Shown: positions 17,469-25,144 of the stretch, piece after piece | How the letters are laid out: every line of letters begins with the position of its first letter | Numbering within the stretch: position 1 is the stretch's first letter | DNA from: Indolivaga capnocytophagoides DSM 22835 | GTDB taxonomy: Bacteria; Bacteroidota; Bacteroidia; Bacteroidales; Dysgonomonadaceae | Reading direction: 5' to 3' | Assembly (NCBI RefSeq): GCF_000426485.1 | Contig: NZ_AUFL01000004.1 | Span: forward strand, 62,001-126,000 | DNA length: 64,000 nt | Notes under the pieces: generated by a model | The model's database searches: none | The model's input: the letters and a program-made list of their open reading frames with translations, nothing else | Told to the model about the DNA's origin: nothing | Translations under genes and position numbers: made by a program

Positions 17469-18215
17469 TTACATATTCATTCCACCGCAAACAGGAATAG
17501 CTTGTCCGCTAACATATGAAGATAGGTCTGAACCTAAGAATACTGCTACATTTGCAACATCTTCGGGTGTACCTCCTCGACGAAGAGGTATTTGTTCAGC
17601 CCATTTTGCCTTTACTTCGTCAGAAAGCGCACCAGTCATTTCAGTGATGATAAATCCCGGGCAGATAGCATTTGCACGGATACCACGAGATCCTAGTTCT
17701 TTAGCGATTGATTTAGCAAGACCAATCATACCTGCTTTAGATGCCGAGTAATTTGTTTGTCCTGCATTACCAGAAAGTCCAACAACAGAACTCATGTTGA
17801 TGATGCTTCCTGATTTTTGTTTCATCATAACAGGAGTCAAGGCATGGATAAAGTTAAACGCTGATTTCAGGTTCACATTGATAACCATGTCCCATTGTTG
17901 TTCGCTCATACGCATCATAAGACCATCACGGGTAATACCTGCATTGTTTACAAGAATATCCACACGTCCGAAGTCTTTTACAATTTCGTCAACGACTTTG
18001 TGTGTATCCTCAAAATTAGCGGCATTGGATGCATACGCTTTCGCTTTAACTCCTAAAGCTTCGATTTCTTTTTCTGTTTGTTTTGCGTTGTCATCCACAG
18101 CTAGGTCAGTGAATGCGATATTTGCTCCTTCCTGAGCATATTTTAATGCGATAGCTTTTCCAATACCTCTGGCAGCACCTGTTATAATGGCTGTCTTACC
18201 TTCTAATAATTTCAT
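17469..18215 (-). CDS. fabG: 3-oxoacyl-ACP reductase
   Basis: A 248-residue short-chain dehydrogenase that reduces 3-oxoacyl-ACP with NADPH in fatty acid elongation. TGAARGIG (12-19) is the cofactor loop, NNAG is at 90-93, and Ser143, Tyr156 and Lys160 (YSASK) are the catalytic residues. ICPGFIITEMT and the C-terminal SSYVSGQAIPVCGGMNM are the usual FabG end. It lies 37 bases downstream of a TetR gene on the same strand, a pairing that suggests they share a transcript. Confidence 0.93.
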   Translation of the reverse strand: MKLLEGKTAIITGAARGIGKAIALKYAQEGANIAFTDLAVDDNAKQTEKEIEALGVKAKAYASNAANFEDTHKVVDEIVKDFGRVDILVNNAGITRDGLMMRMSEQQWDMVINVNLKSAFNFIHALTPVMMKQKSGSIINMSSVVGLSGNAGQTNYSASKAGMIGLAKSIAKELGSRGIRANAICPGFIITEMTGALSDEVKAKWAEQIPLRRGGTPEDVANVAVFLGSDLSSYVSGQAIPVCGGMNM

Positions 18216-18252
18216 AATAGGTTATTAAATTAATTATTAATTACTTTATTGA

Positions 18253-18846
18253 TCAATCTTTTTTCTTTTTTATGCCTTCAAATATAAGGTGTGATATGTT
18301 CAGATATCTTCTCTTATTATCGGAGTCAATCGGATTTATAAGTCCCCGTATGTAGGGTACTTCCAAGCCTCTTAAGGCATTATGTAATATTTCGGCCGTA
18401 AAATCTACATCAGGCATGGATAAAGAACCTTCGTCGACTCCTTTTTGGAGTATTTCTTTAAGTATCTGGGTTTCTTTTCGGTCGAATGTCTTTCTTACAT
18501 TTTGTACGCGCCATATATCTCTGAAAAAGTCGGCACGGAGATTACCGTTTCGGGCAACAACTTTTTTTACTGCATCTAAACGGGTGTAGAAGAATAGCAT
18601 GAGCTTTTCATCAGCAGGAAGGTCTTTTGCCGCAACATCTTGCAACGCCTTCACCATATTGTCGAGTTCGGTCTCAACAACGGCTTTATATACCTCGTTT
18701 TTATTGTTGAAATAGGTATATAATGTACGTCTACCTTTATGAGAAGCTACTGCTATATCGTTCATAGTTGTGTTTTCCACACCAAGCTTTGCAAAAAGTT
18801 GGCGGGCAACGTCAATAAGCATATTTCTGGTTTTGGTAATTGCCAT
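18253..18846 (-). CDS. TetR/AcrR family transcriptional regulator
   Basis: A 197-residue one-component repressor. The N-terminal helix-turn-helix covers about residues 8-55 (ARQLFAKLGVENTTMNDIAVASHKGRRTLYTYF, with the hallmark TLYTYFxNK). The ligand-binding half shows no family I can name. It is upstream of and co-directional with fabG, and an inverted repeat sits over its own promoter, so control of itself and fabG is likely. The effector could be a fatty-acyl compound, but that is inference only. Confidence 0.88.
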   Translation of the reverse strand: MAITKTRNMLIDVARQLFAKLGVENTTMNDIAVASHKGRRTLYTYFNNKNEVYKAVVETELDNMVKALQDVAAKDLPADEKLMLFFYTRLDAVKKVVARNGNLRADFFRDIWRVQNVRKTFDRKETQILKEILQKGVDEGSLSMPDVDFTAEILHNALRGLEVPYIRGLINPIDSDNKRRYLNISHLIFEGIKKKKD

Positions 18847-18857
18847 AAATTATGAAA

Positions 18858-18889
18858 TTGCACAATGATTGATATTGTGTGCAAAAGTA
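18858..18889 (-). promoter_or_regulatory. tetR promoter with probable autoregulatory operator
   Basis: On the minus strand TACTTTTG (18882-18889) is a Bacteroidetes -7 box. Immediately downstream lies the inverted repeat CACAAT-gattgat-ATTGTG (18861-18879), with outer TTG/CAA bases that also pair after a two-base offset. The palindrome covers the expected transcription start, where a TetR dimer would block initiation. Confidence 0.55.
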
Positions 18890-18932
18890 ATAGAAAAAAA
18901 TTAAGTACGCATTTTCATCGACTTTTTATTTT

Positions 18933-18947
18933 AAGGTCTCAGGCCTT
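18933..18947 (+). repeat. Intergenic palindromic repeat (copy B)
   Basis: AAGGTCTCAGGCCTT followed by TTTGTTTTTTTT. Here the palindrome plus T-tract looks like an intrinsic terminator on the + strand. A second, weaker core, AAGTCACAGACTT, is at 18983-18995. Both lie in the 458-base gap between tetR and rplU. Confidence 0.65.
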
Positions 18948-18959
18948 TTTGTTTTTTTT

Positions 18960-19110
18960 ATCTATAAGTAAAATGTTCTCTGAAGTCACAGACTTTTCTT
19001 GTTAAAGAGCGTTTTTTTGATAAGTGGACAATGTTTTTTTAGGGGTTTCGCAAGAAAAAAAGGTATCATTCAGAAAAGTGCAGTTTCTCTGTAACTTTTG
19101 TAACCTTTTC
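18960..19110 (+). repeat. Possible decayed copy of the terminase-gene element
   Basis: The left end ATCTATAAGTAAAA follows a T-tract and resembles ATCTATACTTAAAA at the two better copies. The right end TAACTTTTGTAACCTTTT resembles TTACTTTTGTTACCTTTT. No coding remnant is recognisable between them. The match rests on two short ends and may be chance. Together with copy B and the rplU promoter this accounts for most of the gap between tetR and rplU. Confidence 0.35.
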
Positions 19111-19213
19111 TTTTCTGTATGGGGAGGATTCTTCTAACAAGAAGACAGTAATTAATTTGATATGTTTTCCCTAAAATTCAAAAGAATAGTTTGTTCGGTT
19201 CTGAATTTTTTCT

Positions 19214-19221
19214 TATTTTTG
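19214..19221 (+). promoter_or_regulatory. Promoter of rplU-rpmA
   Basis: TATTTTTG fits TAnnTTTG, with TTG at 19191-19193 about 20 bases upstream as the -33 element. The implied leader is roughly 75 bases and contains AGGC and GCCT segments that could pair; no known riboswitch is recognised. Confidence 0.6.
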
Positions 19222-19304
19222 CACCCTGATTGCTAATAGGCTGACAAGTAATTGCATAAAGTGATTCGCCTCAGGCACATAACTTGTATAAATTTATATT
19301 GCAA

Positions 19305-19616
19305 ATGTACGCAATTGTAGAAATTCAAGGACAACAATTTAAAGTAGAAAAAGGTCAAAAGTTGTTCGTGCATAAAGTAGCTGGAGACAACGGATCTGAT
19401 TTCGAAGTAGAAAAAGTATTATTGGTTGACAACAGTGGAGCTGTAACAGTTGGTGCTCCTTATGTAAGTGGTGCTAAAGTTGTACTTACAGTCGGAGATG
19501 ATGTGAAAGGCGAAAAAGTTTTAGTTTTTCACAAAAAAAGAAGAAAAGGACATCGTAAATTGAACGGTCACCGTCAACAATTTACTGAAGTTACAGTTAA
19601 AGATATTATTGCTTAA
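19305..19616 (+). CDS. rplU: 50S ribosomal protein L21
   Basis: A 103-residue protein starting [19 protein letters not shown], the universal L21 N-terminus. An in-frame ATG at 19284 would add seven residues (MYKFILQ) absent from the family, so 19305 is preferred. [19 protein letters not shown] is the basic rRNA-binding loop. It binds 23S rRNA domain I near L20. rpmA follows after 21 bases, the standard L21-L27 operon. Confidence 0.95.
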   Translation: MYAIVEIQGQQFKVEKGQKLFVHKVAGDNGSDFEVEKVLLVDNSGAVTVGAPYVSGAKVVLTVGDDVKGEKVLVFHKKRRKGHRKLNGHRQQFTEVTVKDIIA

Positions 19617-19637
19617 TCAGTTAAAATTTAGAAGAAA

Positions 19638-19907
19638 ATGGCACACAAGAAAGGTGTAGGTAGCTCGAAGAACGGCCGTGAATCGGAAAGTAAACGATTA
19701 GGCGTTAAAGCATTTGGTGGTGAAACAGTAAAAGCTGGAAATATTATCGTTCGTCAAAGAGGAACAGCTCATCATCCAGGTGAAAATGTGGGTATCGGTA
19801 AAGACCATACTCTATATGCATTAGTTGATGGAGTAGTAGTTTTCCGCAGAATGAAAAACGAAAGATCATTTGTATCTGTTCTTCCTAAGACGGAAGCAGA
19901 AGCTTAA
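19638..19907 (+). CDS. rpmA: 50S ribosomal protein L27
   Basis: An 89-residue protein starting [22 protein letters not shown], whose N-terminal tail reaches the peptidyl transferase centre. [36 protein letters not shown] is the family core. There is no cleavable N-terminal extension of the Firmicutes type. It is the second gene of the rplU operon and is followed by a strong terminator. Confidence 0.97.
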   Translation: MAHKKGVGSSKNGRESESKRLGVKAFGGETVKAGNIIVRQRGTAHHPGENVGIGKDHTLYALVDGVVVFRRMKNERSFVSVLPKTEAEA

Positions 19908-19930
19908 TCTATTTGATCTTAATCATATAA

Positions 19931-19965
19931 AGCAGACTGAATGTAAATTTAGTCTGCTTTTTTAT
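19931..19965 (+). terminator. Intrinsic terminator after rpmA
   Basis: AGCAGACT and AGTCTGCT form an 8-bp stem around a loop of about 12 bases, followed by a T-tract. It ends the ribosomal operon before the convergent TOPRIM gene. Confidence 0.85.
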
Positions 19966-20002
19966 ATATAAGTCGAATGATGTATGTGTATGGGGAGTAA
20001 AG

Positions 20003-20728
20003 TTATTGTGCAGGTGATTTTATCTTTTTTACCGATTCTATAGCCTGAATAAGAGTGTCCAAAGATGGTAGTTTTTTTCTTACATCATGCCGAAGTTTGT
20101 TGAAATCGAGTCTGTTTACCATTTTTTCTACCTGCCATTGTTTTTTAGTATACGATTTACCTACTAATTTGTATATACGATTTAGATCTTCCGATGGATG
20201 TTCTCTGGATACTGGATCTACAGTATAAGGATCGAATCCTAAGTGATGCTCTATAAAGCGACCTGTAAGTCTTTTATCTATTTTCATAAAGTGGCTGGTT
20301 TCGGCAAGAAACCATGTTTCAACTTCTCTTACTGCGACAACTATATCAAAGGGGCTATTCAGGTTTCTTAATGCGTATGGCAAAAATTTTAAACCTTTTT
20401 CGAGTCGGGGCAACTCTTCTATCGGCAATGGGTATAAATCCCGAAGTCCTACAATGTAGTTGTAACCGCTTTCCCGAAGACTGTATATATTATCGAGTAT
20501 TTCGGATTTTACGCGGTTGTCCGAGCCACAATCGTATATGAGGACTGTGTATGTGGGCTTGCGTGAAATACTGTAATTCCTCACAAACTCCCGTTTCGGA
20601 GCATTAGTTCCTCCTGATATTTTCTTTTGTATAATGGTAACATTACCGCTGCCAATAATCTCTTTTACAAGCCTATTGACAAAGATTTGTTCGGTTTGTC
20701 CTTCGACAAAGAATGCAATCTTTTTCAT
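20003..20728 (-). CDS. DUF4276-like TOPRIM-domain protein, putative nuclease
   Basis: A 241-residue protein. The N-terminal FFVEGQTEQIFVNRLVKEI carries the TOPRIM catalytic Glu (residue 9) in the VEGxTE form typical of DUF4276. YDCGSD (65-70) supplies the acidic pair, and VREVETWFLAE near residue 133 is the second family block. These fit a metal-dependent nuclease or nicking fold as in OLD-type proteins. It lies 15 bases after an AAA ATPase gene on the same strand, the pairing seen in ATPase/TOPRIM defence systems such as PARIS. Function in phage defence is inferred. No DUF4435 or full OLD architecture is present. Confidence 0.72.
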   Translation of the reverse strand: MKKIAFFVEGQTEQIFVNRLVKEIIGSGNVTIIQKKISGGTNAPKREFVRNYSISRKPTYTVLIYDCGSDNRVKSEILDNIYSLRESGYNYIVGLRDLYPLPIEELPRLEKGLKFLPYALRNLNSPFDIVVAVREVETWFLAETSHFMKIDKRLTGRFIEHHLGFDPYTVDPVSREHPSEDLNRIYKLVGKSYTKKQWQVEKMVNRLDFNKLRHDVRKKLPSLDTLIQAIESVKKIKSPAQ

Positions 20729-20743
20729 GTGAGTTGCTTGAGA

Positions 20744-21886
20744 CTATTCTTCTTCTTGGTTTTCGAATCCGTGCAAGTAAAAATCTGTAGCAAGGAAATC
20801 GAAGTTGTTCAATCCGGTATATTTATAATCATCAAAAATATCCTTCGAATTGACGTAATTGTAGAATAACGAATATTTAGGTAAACGTTCTATAATTGTC
20901 CAGTATTTAAGGGGTATCTTATTCATTATGTACCGATCGTTGGTAGTTATGAATATCTGGAGGTATGAGTTATTTATTTTATGAATCAGTATGTCGATAA
21001 GTGATTTGGAGCGTGCAAAGTCCAATCCTTCACCAAGATCGTCAATAAGCAGACATACCGACATTTTGCTCATTAATGAGTAGTTGAGTTGTATGATAAA
21101 AGACAGTGCACGGAACATCCCTTGAGACATATCGACTTGCAGGGTAGGGGTTGGCAGTTCTTCTTCCTGTACGGATATGCCGATTCCTTTTTTGTTCTTT
21201 AGAAGATCTACCTCGCTGATGGAGTACCCTATCTGATTCATGTCGGCGATTATCGCCTGAATAAAACCGGCTCCAAAATCTTGTTTTCCTTTTGAGAATA
21301 AAGAGATTATATTATCAGGGTCAAGTCCTTTAGCTAATAGCAGGTTGTCGAATTCATCCTCTGAAACCAATAACGTGTTTTTTTCTATCTGATTAGTGAA
21401 TGTATAATAACGGAGAGCATTACTCCACTCATAAATTTCTGCTATGTAGGGGAAATCTTCTTGGTTTGCGTGCAGCGATGTAATGAATTCGTTGTCTGAT
21501 AAATCAAGCGGAATATTACCTTTTGCTTTTTCCGAAAATATACTGTTCTTTTCCCTGTTTATCTTCTCTATTCCGTTTACTGAGAGAATTTCACTGGTTA
21601 TGGTAAAATCTTCAATAGTAATAGTATATTCGTATCTTGTGGAGTCTTCTTTGAGGGTTATCTGGTACTTTACATTTGGGTACTTAATCTGTGTGATTTT
21701 TTTACGTTCCGATAGTAGTCTTGCTATATCGCAGATTACCGCCAATGTACGGCTTTTGCCAACAGCATTCTTTCCCACAAACAAGTTGATATTTTGGAAG
21801 TCTGCCGGGTTGCCATTCTTGTCTTCGATACCCCATTCGTATGGTTTACCTTCGTATCTTACATATCTTAGGCTTTCGATGATCAT
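20744..21886 (-). CDS. AAA/ABC-type ATPase paired with the TOPRIM protein
   Basis: A 380-residue SMC/ABC-like ATPase. GKNAVGKS (38-45) is Walker A. The signature-like SQGMFRA is near 254, Walker B reads VCLLIDDLGEGLD near 277-289 with Asp at the usual catalytic Glu position, and TTND near 314 replaces the H-loop TTHS. The Walker A leads directly into the family's N-terminal strand (SLRYVRYEGKPYEWGI), so it is a compact AAA_15/AAA_21-type protein with no fused nuclease. The partner nuclease is the next gene. The altered Walker B and H-loop suggest slow hydrolysis or a sensor role, which is inference. Confidence 0.75.
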   Translation of the reverse strand: MIIESLRYVRYEGKPYEWGIEDKNGNPADFQNINLFVGKNAVGKSRTLAVICDIARLLSERKKITQIKYPNVKYQITLKEDSTRYEYTITIEDFTITSEILSVNGIEKINREKNSIFSEKAKGNIPLDLSDNEFITSLHANQEDFPYIAEIYEWSNALRYYTFTNQIEKNTLLVSEDEFDNLLLAKGLDPDNIISLFSKGKQDFGAGFIQAIIADMNQIGYSISEVDLLKNKKGIGISVQEEELPTPTLQVDMSQGMFRALSFIIQLNYSLMSKMSVCLLIDDLGEGLDFARSKSLIDILIHKINNSYLQIFITTNDRYIMNKIPLKYWTIIERLPKYSLFYNYVNSKDIFDDYKYTGLNNFDFLATDFYLHGFENQEEE

Positions 21887-21930
21887 GATTTGTCCTTTAT
21901 TTTCAGTCGTTTATCAAACGGGCTATGATC

Positions 21931-22830
21931 TTATTTTTCTAATGAGAATGACTTAGACCCGATACGGTTTCCATCTGCAAAGATATCAACACGGTATGTT
22001 CCGGGCATTAAGAATTCTTCTACTTTCCAGAAAAGAGAAACATTTACCTCTTCTCCACCGTATTCTATTACACGTTTTATAGAATACTGAATGTTTCCGT
22101 TTTCGTAAGGGAATGTATTCGCTCTATTCTTTACTAATACATCGTCATCGGGTTTCATTATACGCACATAAATAGTTCTTTCCCCGGGTTCGGCTGTAAT
22201 ATTTTTGGTTACTGTAAATGAGACAATCAGTTGTTCTACTTTCTTTATCTTTTTCTGATCTTTACCTTTTAGATTTGTTGCCCGTACACTAATGGCGGTG
22301 GCATCTAGTTTGGCTGCACGAGTCACTTTTTCGTTTAGATTAGCTTTTTCCTGAGATACCTGATTTAAAGTACGGGTTGTTTCCTGATACTTATTAGTAA
22401 TTTCTTCTTTCTCTTTCGTTAATTTTTCGTTAGCTCTATTTAGAGAATCAATCTGGGCAATATAAGATTTCAGTATTTTTCTGAGACTTGCCAATTCGTT
22501 GGTTAAACGGCTTATTTCAGCTTTGTCCGTTGCTTTTACAGTTCTCAATTCTTCTCTTAAACGCTGAACCTTAGCTTGCTCATTGCTTAATTGTTGTAAA
22601 AGAGAATCATTTTTGATTGATATCTTGAACCCTTCGTATTGTGTGTCAATACTGGCATATTCATCTTCGAGCTGCTGTTTTGATATCTCGTTTACCTGCT
22701 GCATTTCTTCTAATTGAGATTTTTGGTTAAAGATAAAATACGCAGCAATACCCATCGCGACCAGTAACGCCACGATTATTGCTATTAATATTTGATTCTT
22801 TTTGGAAGATGTGCTTGCTTTTTGTTCCAT
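21931..22830 (-). CDS. Membrane-anchored coiled-coil protein of unknown function
   Basis: A 299-residue protein. A short basic N-terminus precedes one membrane helix at about 14-33 (ILIAIIVALLVAMGIAAYFIF). Residues 35-170 form a long heptad-rich coiled coil, and residues 195-299 look like a beta-sandwich (YVRIMKPDDDVLV, GEEVNVSLFW, GTYRVDIFADG). The topology implies a periplasmic coiled coil and Ig-like end. It is 44 bases upstream of the ATPase on the same strand and divergent from mdh. It could be an independent core gene or a third component of the ATPase/TOPRIM set. I do not recognise the family. Confidence 0.75.
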   Translation of the reverse strand: MEQKASTSSKKNQILIAIIVALLVAMGIAAYFIFNQKSQLEEMQQVNEISKQQLEDEYASIDTQYEGFKISIKNDSLLQQLSNEQAKVQRLREELRTVKATDKAEISRLTNELASLRKILKSYIAQIDSLNRANEKLTKEKEEITNKYQETTRTLNQVSQEKANLNEKVTRAAKLDATAISVRATNLKGKDQKKIKKVEQLIVSFTVTKNITAEPGERTIYVRIMKPDDDVLVKNRANTFPYENGNIQYSIKRVIEYGGEEVNVSLFWKVEEFLMPGTYRVDIFADGNRIGSKSFSLEK

Positions 22831-22857
22831 AATTTCGTTTACTGCTAATTAGGCTTT

Positions 22858-22992
22858 TTAGGTCTCAGACCCATTTATTAATATCGTTCTGTTCGTTTAA
22901 GCTTTCAGATCTTTTGGTTGGCTTATTAAGTAAGCCTGCAACTATTTGTTGTGTCTGAAAGTAGGACGTTAAATACTTGCTTCTACTTTATT
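22858..22992 (+). repeat. Extended intergenic palindromic element (copy C)
   Basis: Core TAGGTCTCAGACCCATTT at 22859, then a structured insert and a tail GTTAAATACTTGCTTCTAC that matches the tail of copy A. The insert has nested inverted repeats: CTTTCAGA (22902-22909) with TCTGAAAG (22954-22961), and GGCTTA (22920-22925) with TAAGCC (22931-22936). It lies in the 488-base gap between the coiled-coil gene and mdh; a weaker core fragment (AAAAAGGTCTCTC) is near 23126. Confidence 0.6.
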
Positions 22993-23208
22993 TTAGTACA
23001 AATATATTATGTTTTCGACAGATAATATATATGTTGTTAAATACTTTATGATACTTTATACTTAAATTGATGTATTTAAAGAAGATAACAGACTGTACCA
23101 GTTGTGCTTGTCGGAGAAATAAAAAGGTCTCTCATCTATCTTTCATTATTTTTAATAAAAAGTAAAAAATTAAATGTCCAAAATCTTCATATATTACAAA
23201 TAACAAGC

Positions 23209-23216
23209 TAATTTTG
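23209..23216 (+). promoter_or_regulatory. Candidate -7 box for mdh
   Basis: TAATTTTG matches TAnnTTTG and lies about 100 bases before the mdh start. No clear -33 TTG is seen. The rest of the gap is AT-rich without other recognisable signals. Confidence 0.4.
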
Positions 23217-23318
23217 TTTCTCTATAGAGTAATAGAACTTATTTATAACGAAAATAAGGATACTCTCGTAAAAAAAATGAACATAATAATATTAATATAA
23301 ATACTAAAATAAGAAACC

Positions 23319-24260
23319 ATGTCTAAAGTAACAGTCGTAGGAGCCGGAAATGTAGGTGCAACTTGTGCTAATGTTTTGGCCTTTAAAAAAATTGCAGACG
23401 AAGTTGTAATGCTTGATGTTAAAGAAGGTGTTGCAGAAGGAAAAGCAATGGATATGAACCAAACTGCTCAATTATTGGAGTTTAGTTCAAAAATAAAAGG
23501 TGTAACTAACGATTATGCGGCTACAGCTAATTCGGATGTGGTAGTTATCACTTCAGGTATTCCTCGTAAACCAGGTATGACTCGTGAAGAACTGATCGGG
23601 GTAAATGCCGGAATCGTGAAAAGCGTTGCCGAAAATATATTGAAATATTCGCCTAATGCAGTTCTGGTAATCATCTCTAATCCGATGGATACTATGACAT
23701 ATCTTGCATCTAAAGTTACGGGTCTTCCTAAACATAAAGTAGTAGGTATGGGTGGTGCTTTGGATAGTTCTCGTTTTAAATATTATTTGAGTGAAGCGCT
23801 AGGCGTTAATCCTACCGAAGTTGAAGGTATGGTTATCGGAGGTCATGGTGATACTACTATGATTCCGGTCACACGTTTAGCTACATATAAAGGAATTCCT
23901 GTATCGGAATTACTATCAAAAGAAGCCTTGGATAAAGTGGTTGCGGATACTATGGTTGGTGGTGCTACCTTGACAGGCTTGTTAGGTACATCTGCATGGT
24001 ATGCACCAGGAGCAGCCGGTGCGTCGGTTGTGGAAGCTATTCTGCATGATCAGAAAAAGGTAATTCCATGTTGTGTTGCTTTAGACGGTGAATATGGTCA
24101 AAGTGATATCTGTATAGGTGTACCTGTTGTACTTGGTAAAGGTGGATGGGAAAAAATTATCGATCTGAAACTAACAGCAGACGAAAAAGAAAAATTCGAA
24201 GCTTCTGCTGCAGCTGTACATAAAACAAACAGCGTACTAAAAGAAATAAAAGCTATTTGA
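23319..24260 (+). CDS. mdh: Malate dehydrogenase (NAD-dependent)
   Basis: A 313-residue lactate/malate dehydrogenase family enzyme of the TCA branch. VGAGNVGATCA (7-17) is the NAD loop, and MLDVKEG places Asp at the end of the second strand, selecting NAD. TREELIGVNAGI and SNPMDTMTYL bind substrate, with arginines from GIPRKPGMTR. GGHGDTTMIPVTR near residue 174 carries the catalytic His. The MDTMTY and GMGG patterns are those of the LDH-like MDH group common in Bacteroidetes. It is followed by a palindromic repeat and a terminator. Confidence 0.95.
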   Translation: MSKVTVVGAGNVGATCANVLAFKKIADEVVMLDVKEGVAEGKAMDMNQTAQLLEFSSKIKGVTNDYAATANSDVVVITSGIPRKPGMTREELIGVNAGIVKSVAENILKYSPNAVLVIISNPMDTMTYLASKVTGLPKHKVVGMGGALDSSRFKYYLSEALGVNPTEVEGMVIGGHGDTTMIPVTRLATYKGIPVSELLSKEALDKVVADTMVGGATLTGLLGTSAWYAPGAAGASVVEAILHDQKKVIPCCVALDGEYGQSDICIGVPVVLGKGGWEKIIDLKLTADEKEKFEASAAAVHKTNSVLKEIKAI

Positions 24261-24276
24261 TTAGACTAAATAGCGA

Positions 24277-24291
24277 AAAGGTCTAAGACCT
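24277..24291. repeat. Intergenic palindromic repeat (copy D)
   Basis: AAAGGTCTAAGACCT, 16 bases after the mdh stop and just before the mdh terminator hairpin. Short form only. Confidence 0.65.
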
Positions 24292-24306
24292 GAAATTTTT
24301 AATGAT

Positions 24307-24338
24307 AAAGGAAATTCCGTATGGGATTTCCTTTATTT
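24307..24338 (+). terminator. Intrinsic terminator after mdh
   Basis: AAAGGAAAT and ATTTCCTTT form a 9-bp stem with additional C-G pairs and a short loop, followed by a T-rich run. It overlaps the apparent upstream start of the next reading frame, which is one reason to move that start downstream. Confidence 0.75.
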
Positions 24339-24342
24339 GTTC

Positions 24343-24350
24343 TATTTTTG
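24343..24350 (+). promoter_or_regulatory. -7 box for the lipoprotein gene at 24380
   Basis: TATTTTTG lies 29 bases before the ATG at 24380. The expected transcript start is near 24356, so the ATG at 24359 would be nearly leaderless and 24380 is favoured. Confidence 0.5.
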
Positions 24351-24379
24351 CCATAATAATGAACAACACTTTTATTATT

Positions 24380-25132
24380 ATGTATATTAGAGAATGGTAT
24401 GTATTGATACTATTGATTTTCATATGTTTGCTTATTGGTTGTGATGACAATCAAAAAAAGATTTCAGAGATAGATCAGAAACTTACTGTTTTATATGATC
24501 GAGGATGTGATATCTCAGATTCATTAGAGTTTAGGCTTGAGTTTGAATCGGCTTTATCAGATCCGCGGACTTTCTTTAATCATCTGGATAGCTTATCGAC
24601 CCGAATGAAAATAAAACAGTTTAATGATATTAAATCATATGAATTGGCTATGCCTGAATGTACAAAGGTAAGCGAATCTTTTGCTGTTCAGAGTGATGAA
24701 GATTGTATATATATTCAATATCAAGGGGAGGATAAAAATGCTTACTGGCTCAAGATCGCAGAGATAAACGAAGGGCGTGCCATATATAGAACGAAAGAAT
24801 GGGTCAGAGATATTTATACCTTAGATGAGCAAGGTAAGAAATATTATGCAGTGGTGACATTTTTGTATAACGAAGAAGACGAGTTACAAACAGAAGAAGA
24901 TTCTGGAGGAATGATACGTGTATATCGTAAAGATGGAAACGTATTAGTAAAAACAAATGAGTTATTCCCTTCTCGTAATATGTTTAATGAAGTACTAAGT
25001 CTGAGAATGGATAACTTTGCTTTTGATCCGAAAACAAAAACAGTATCTTATGATGAATATGGTTATACGCCGGGTGTAGATGGGGATATGAAAATTATAG
25101 GACGTATAGAGTGGCAGTTGAGATATCATTGA
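24380..25132 (+). CDS. Putative lipoprotein of unknown function
   Basis: A 250-residue protein if started at 24380. Then MYIREWYVLILLIFICLLIGC is a lipoprotein signal peptide with the lipobox LLIGC. The open frame extends up to 24302, but that start lies inside the mdh terminator. After the cysteine comes a charged helical segment and then beta-rich sequence (DEDCIYIQYQGEDKNAYWLKI, YYAVVTFLYNEEDEL). No family is recognised. An exported protein gene follows after 12 bases, so the two are probably one operon acting in the envelope. Confidence 0.75.
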   Translation: MYIREWYVLILLIFICLLIGCDDNQKKISEIDQKLTVLYDRGCDISDSLEFRLEFESALSDPRTFFNHLDSLSTRMKIKQFNDIKSYELAMPECTKVSESFAVQSDEDCIYIQYQGEDKNAYWLKIAEINEGRAIYRTKEWVRDIYTLDEQGKKYYAVVTFLYNEEDELQTEEDSGGMIRVYRKDGNVLVKTNELFPSRNMFNEVLSLRMDNFAFDPKTKTVSYDEYGYTPGVDGDMKIIGRIEWQLRYH

Positions 25133-25144
25133 TTTAATCTGTTT

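Noticed and set aside
19284-19304. Seven-residue N-terminal extension of L21
   Set aside because: L21 proteins begin at [11 protein letters not shown]; the extension has no counterpart in the family.
21483-21956. 157-residue reading frame on + opposite the ATPase gene
   Set aside because: It is antisense to a well-supported ATPase with intact motifs, and its product lacks any recognisable domain.
24302-24379. Upstream start for the lipoprotein gene
   Set aside because: The start lies within the mdh terminator hairpin, and the extension would hide the lipoprotein signal peptide.
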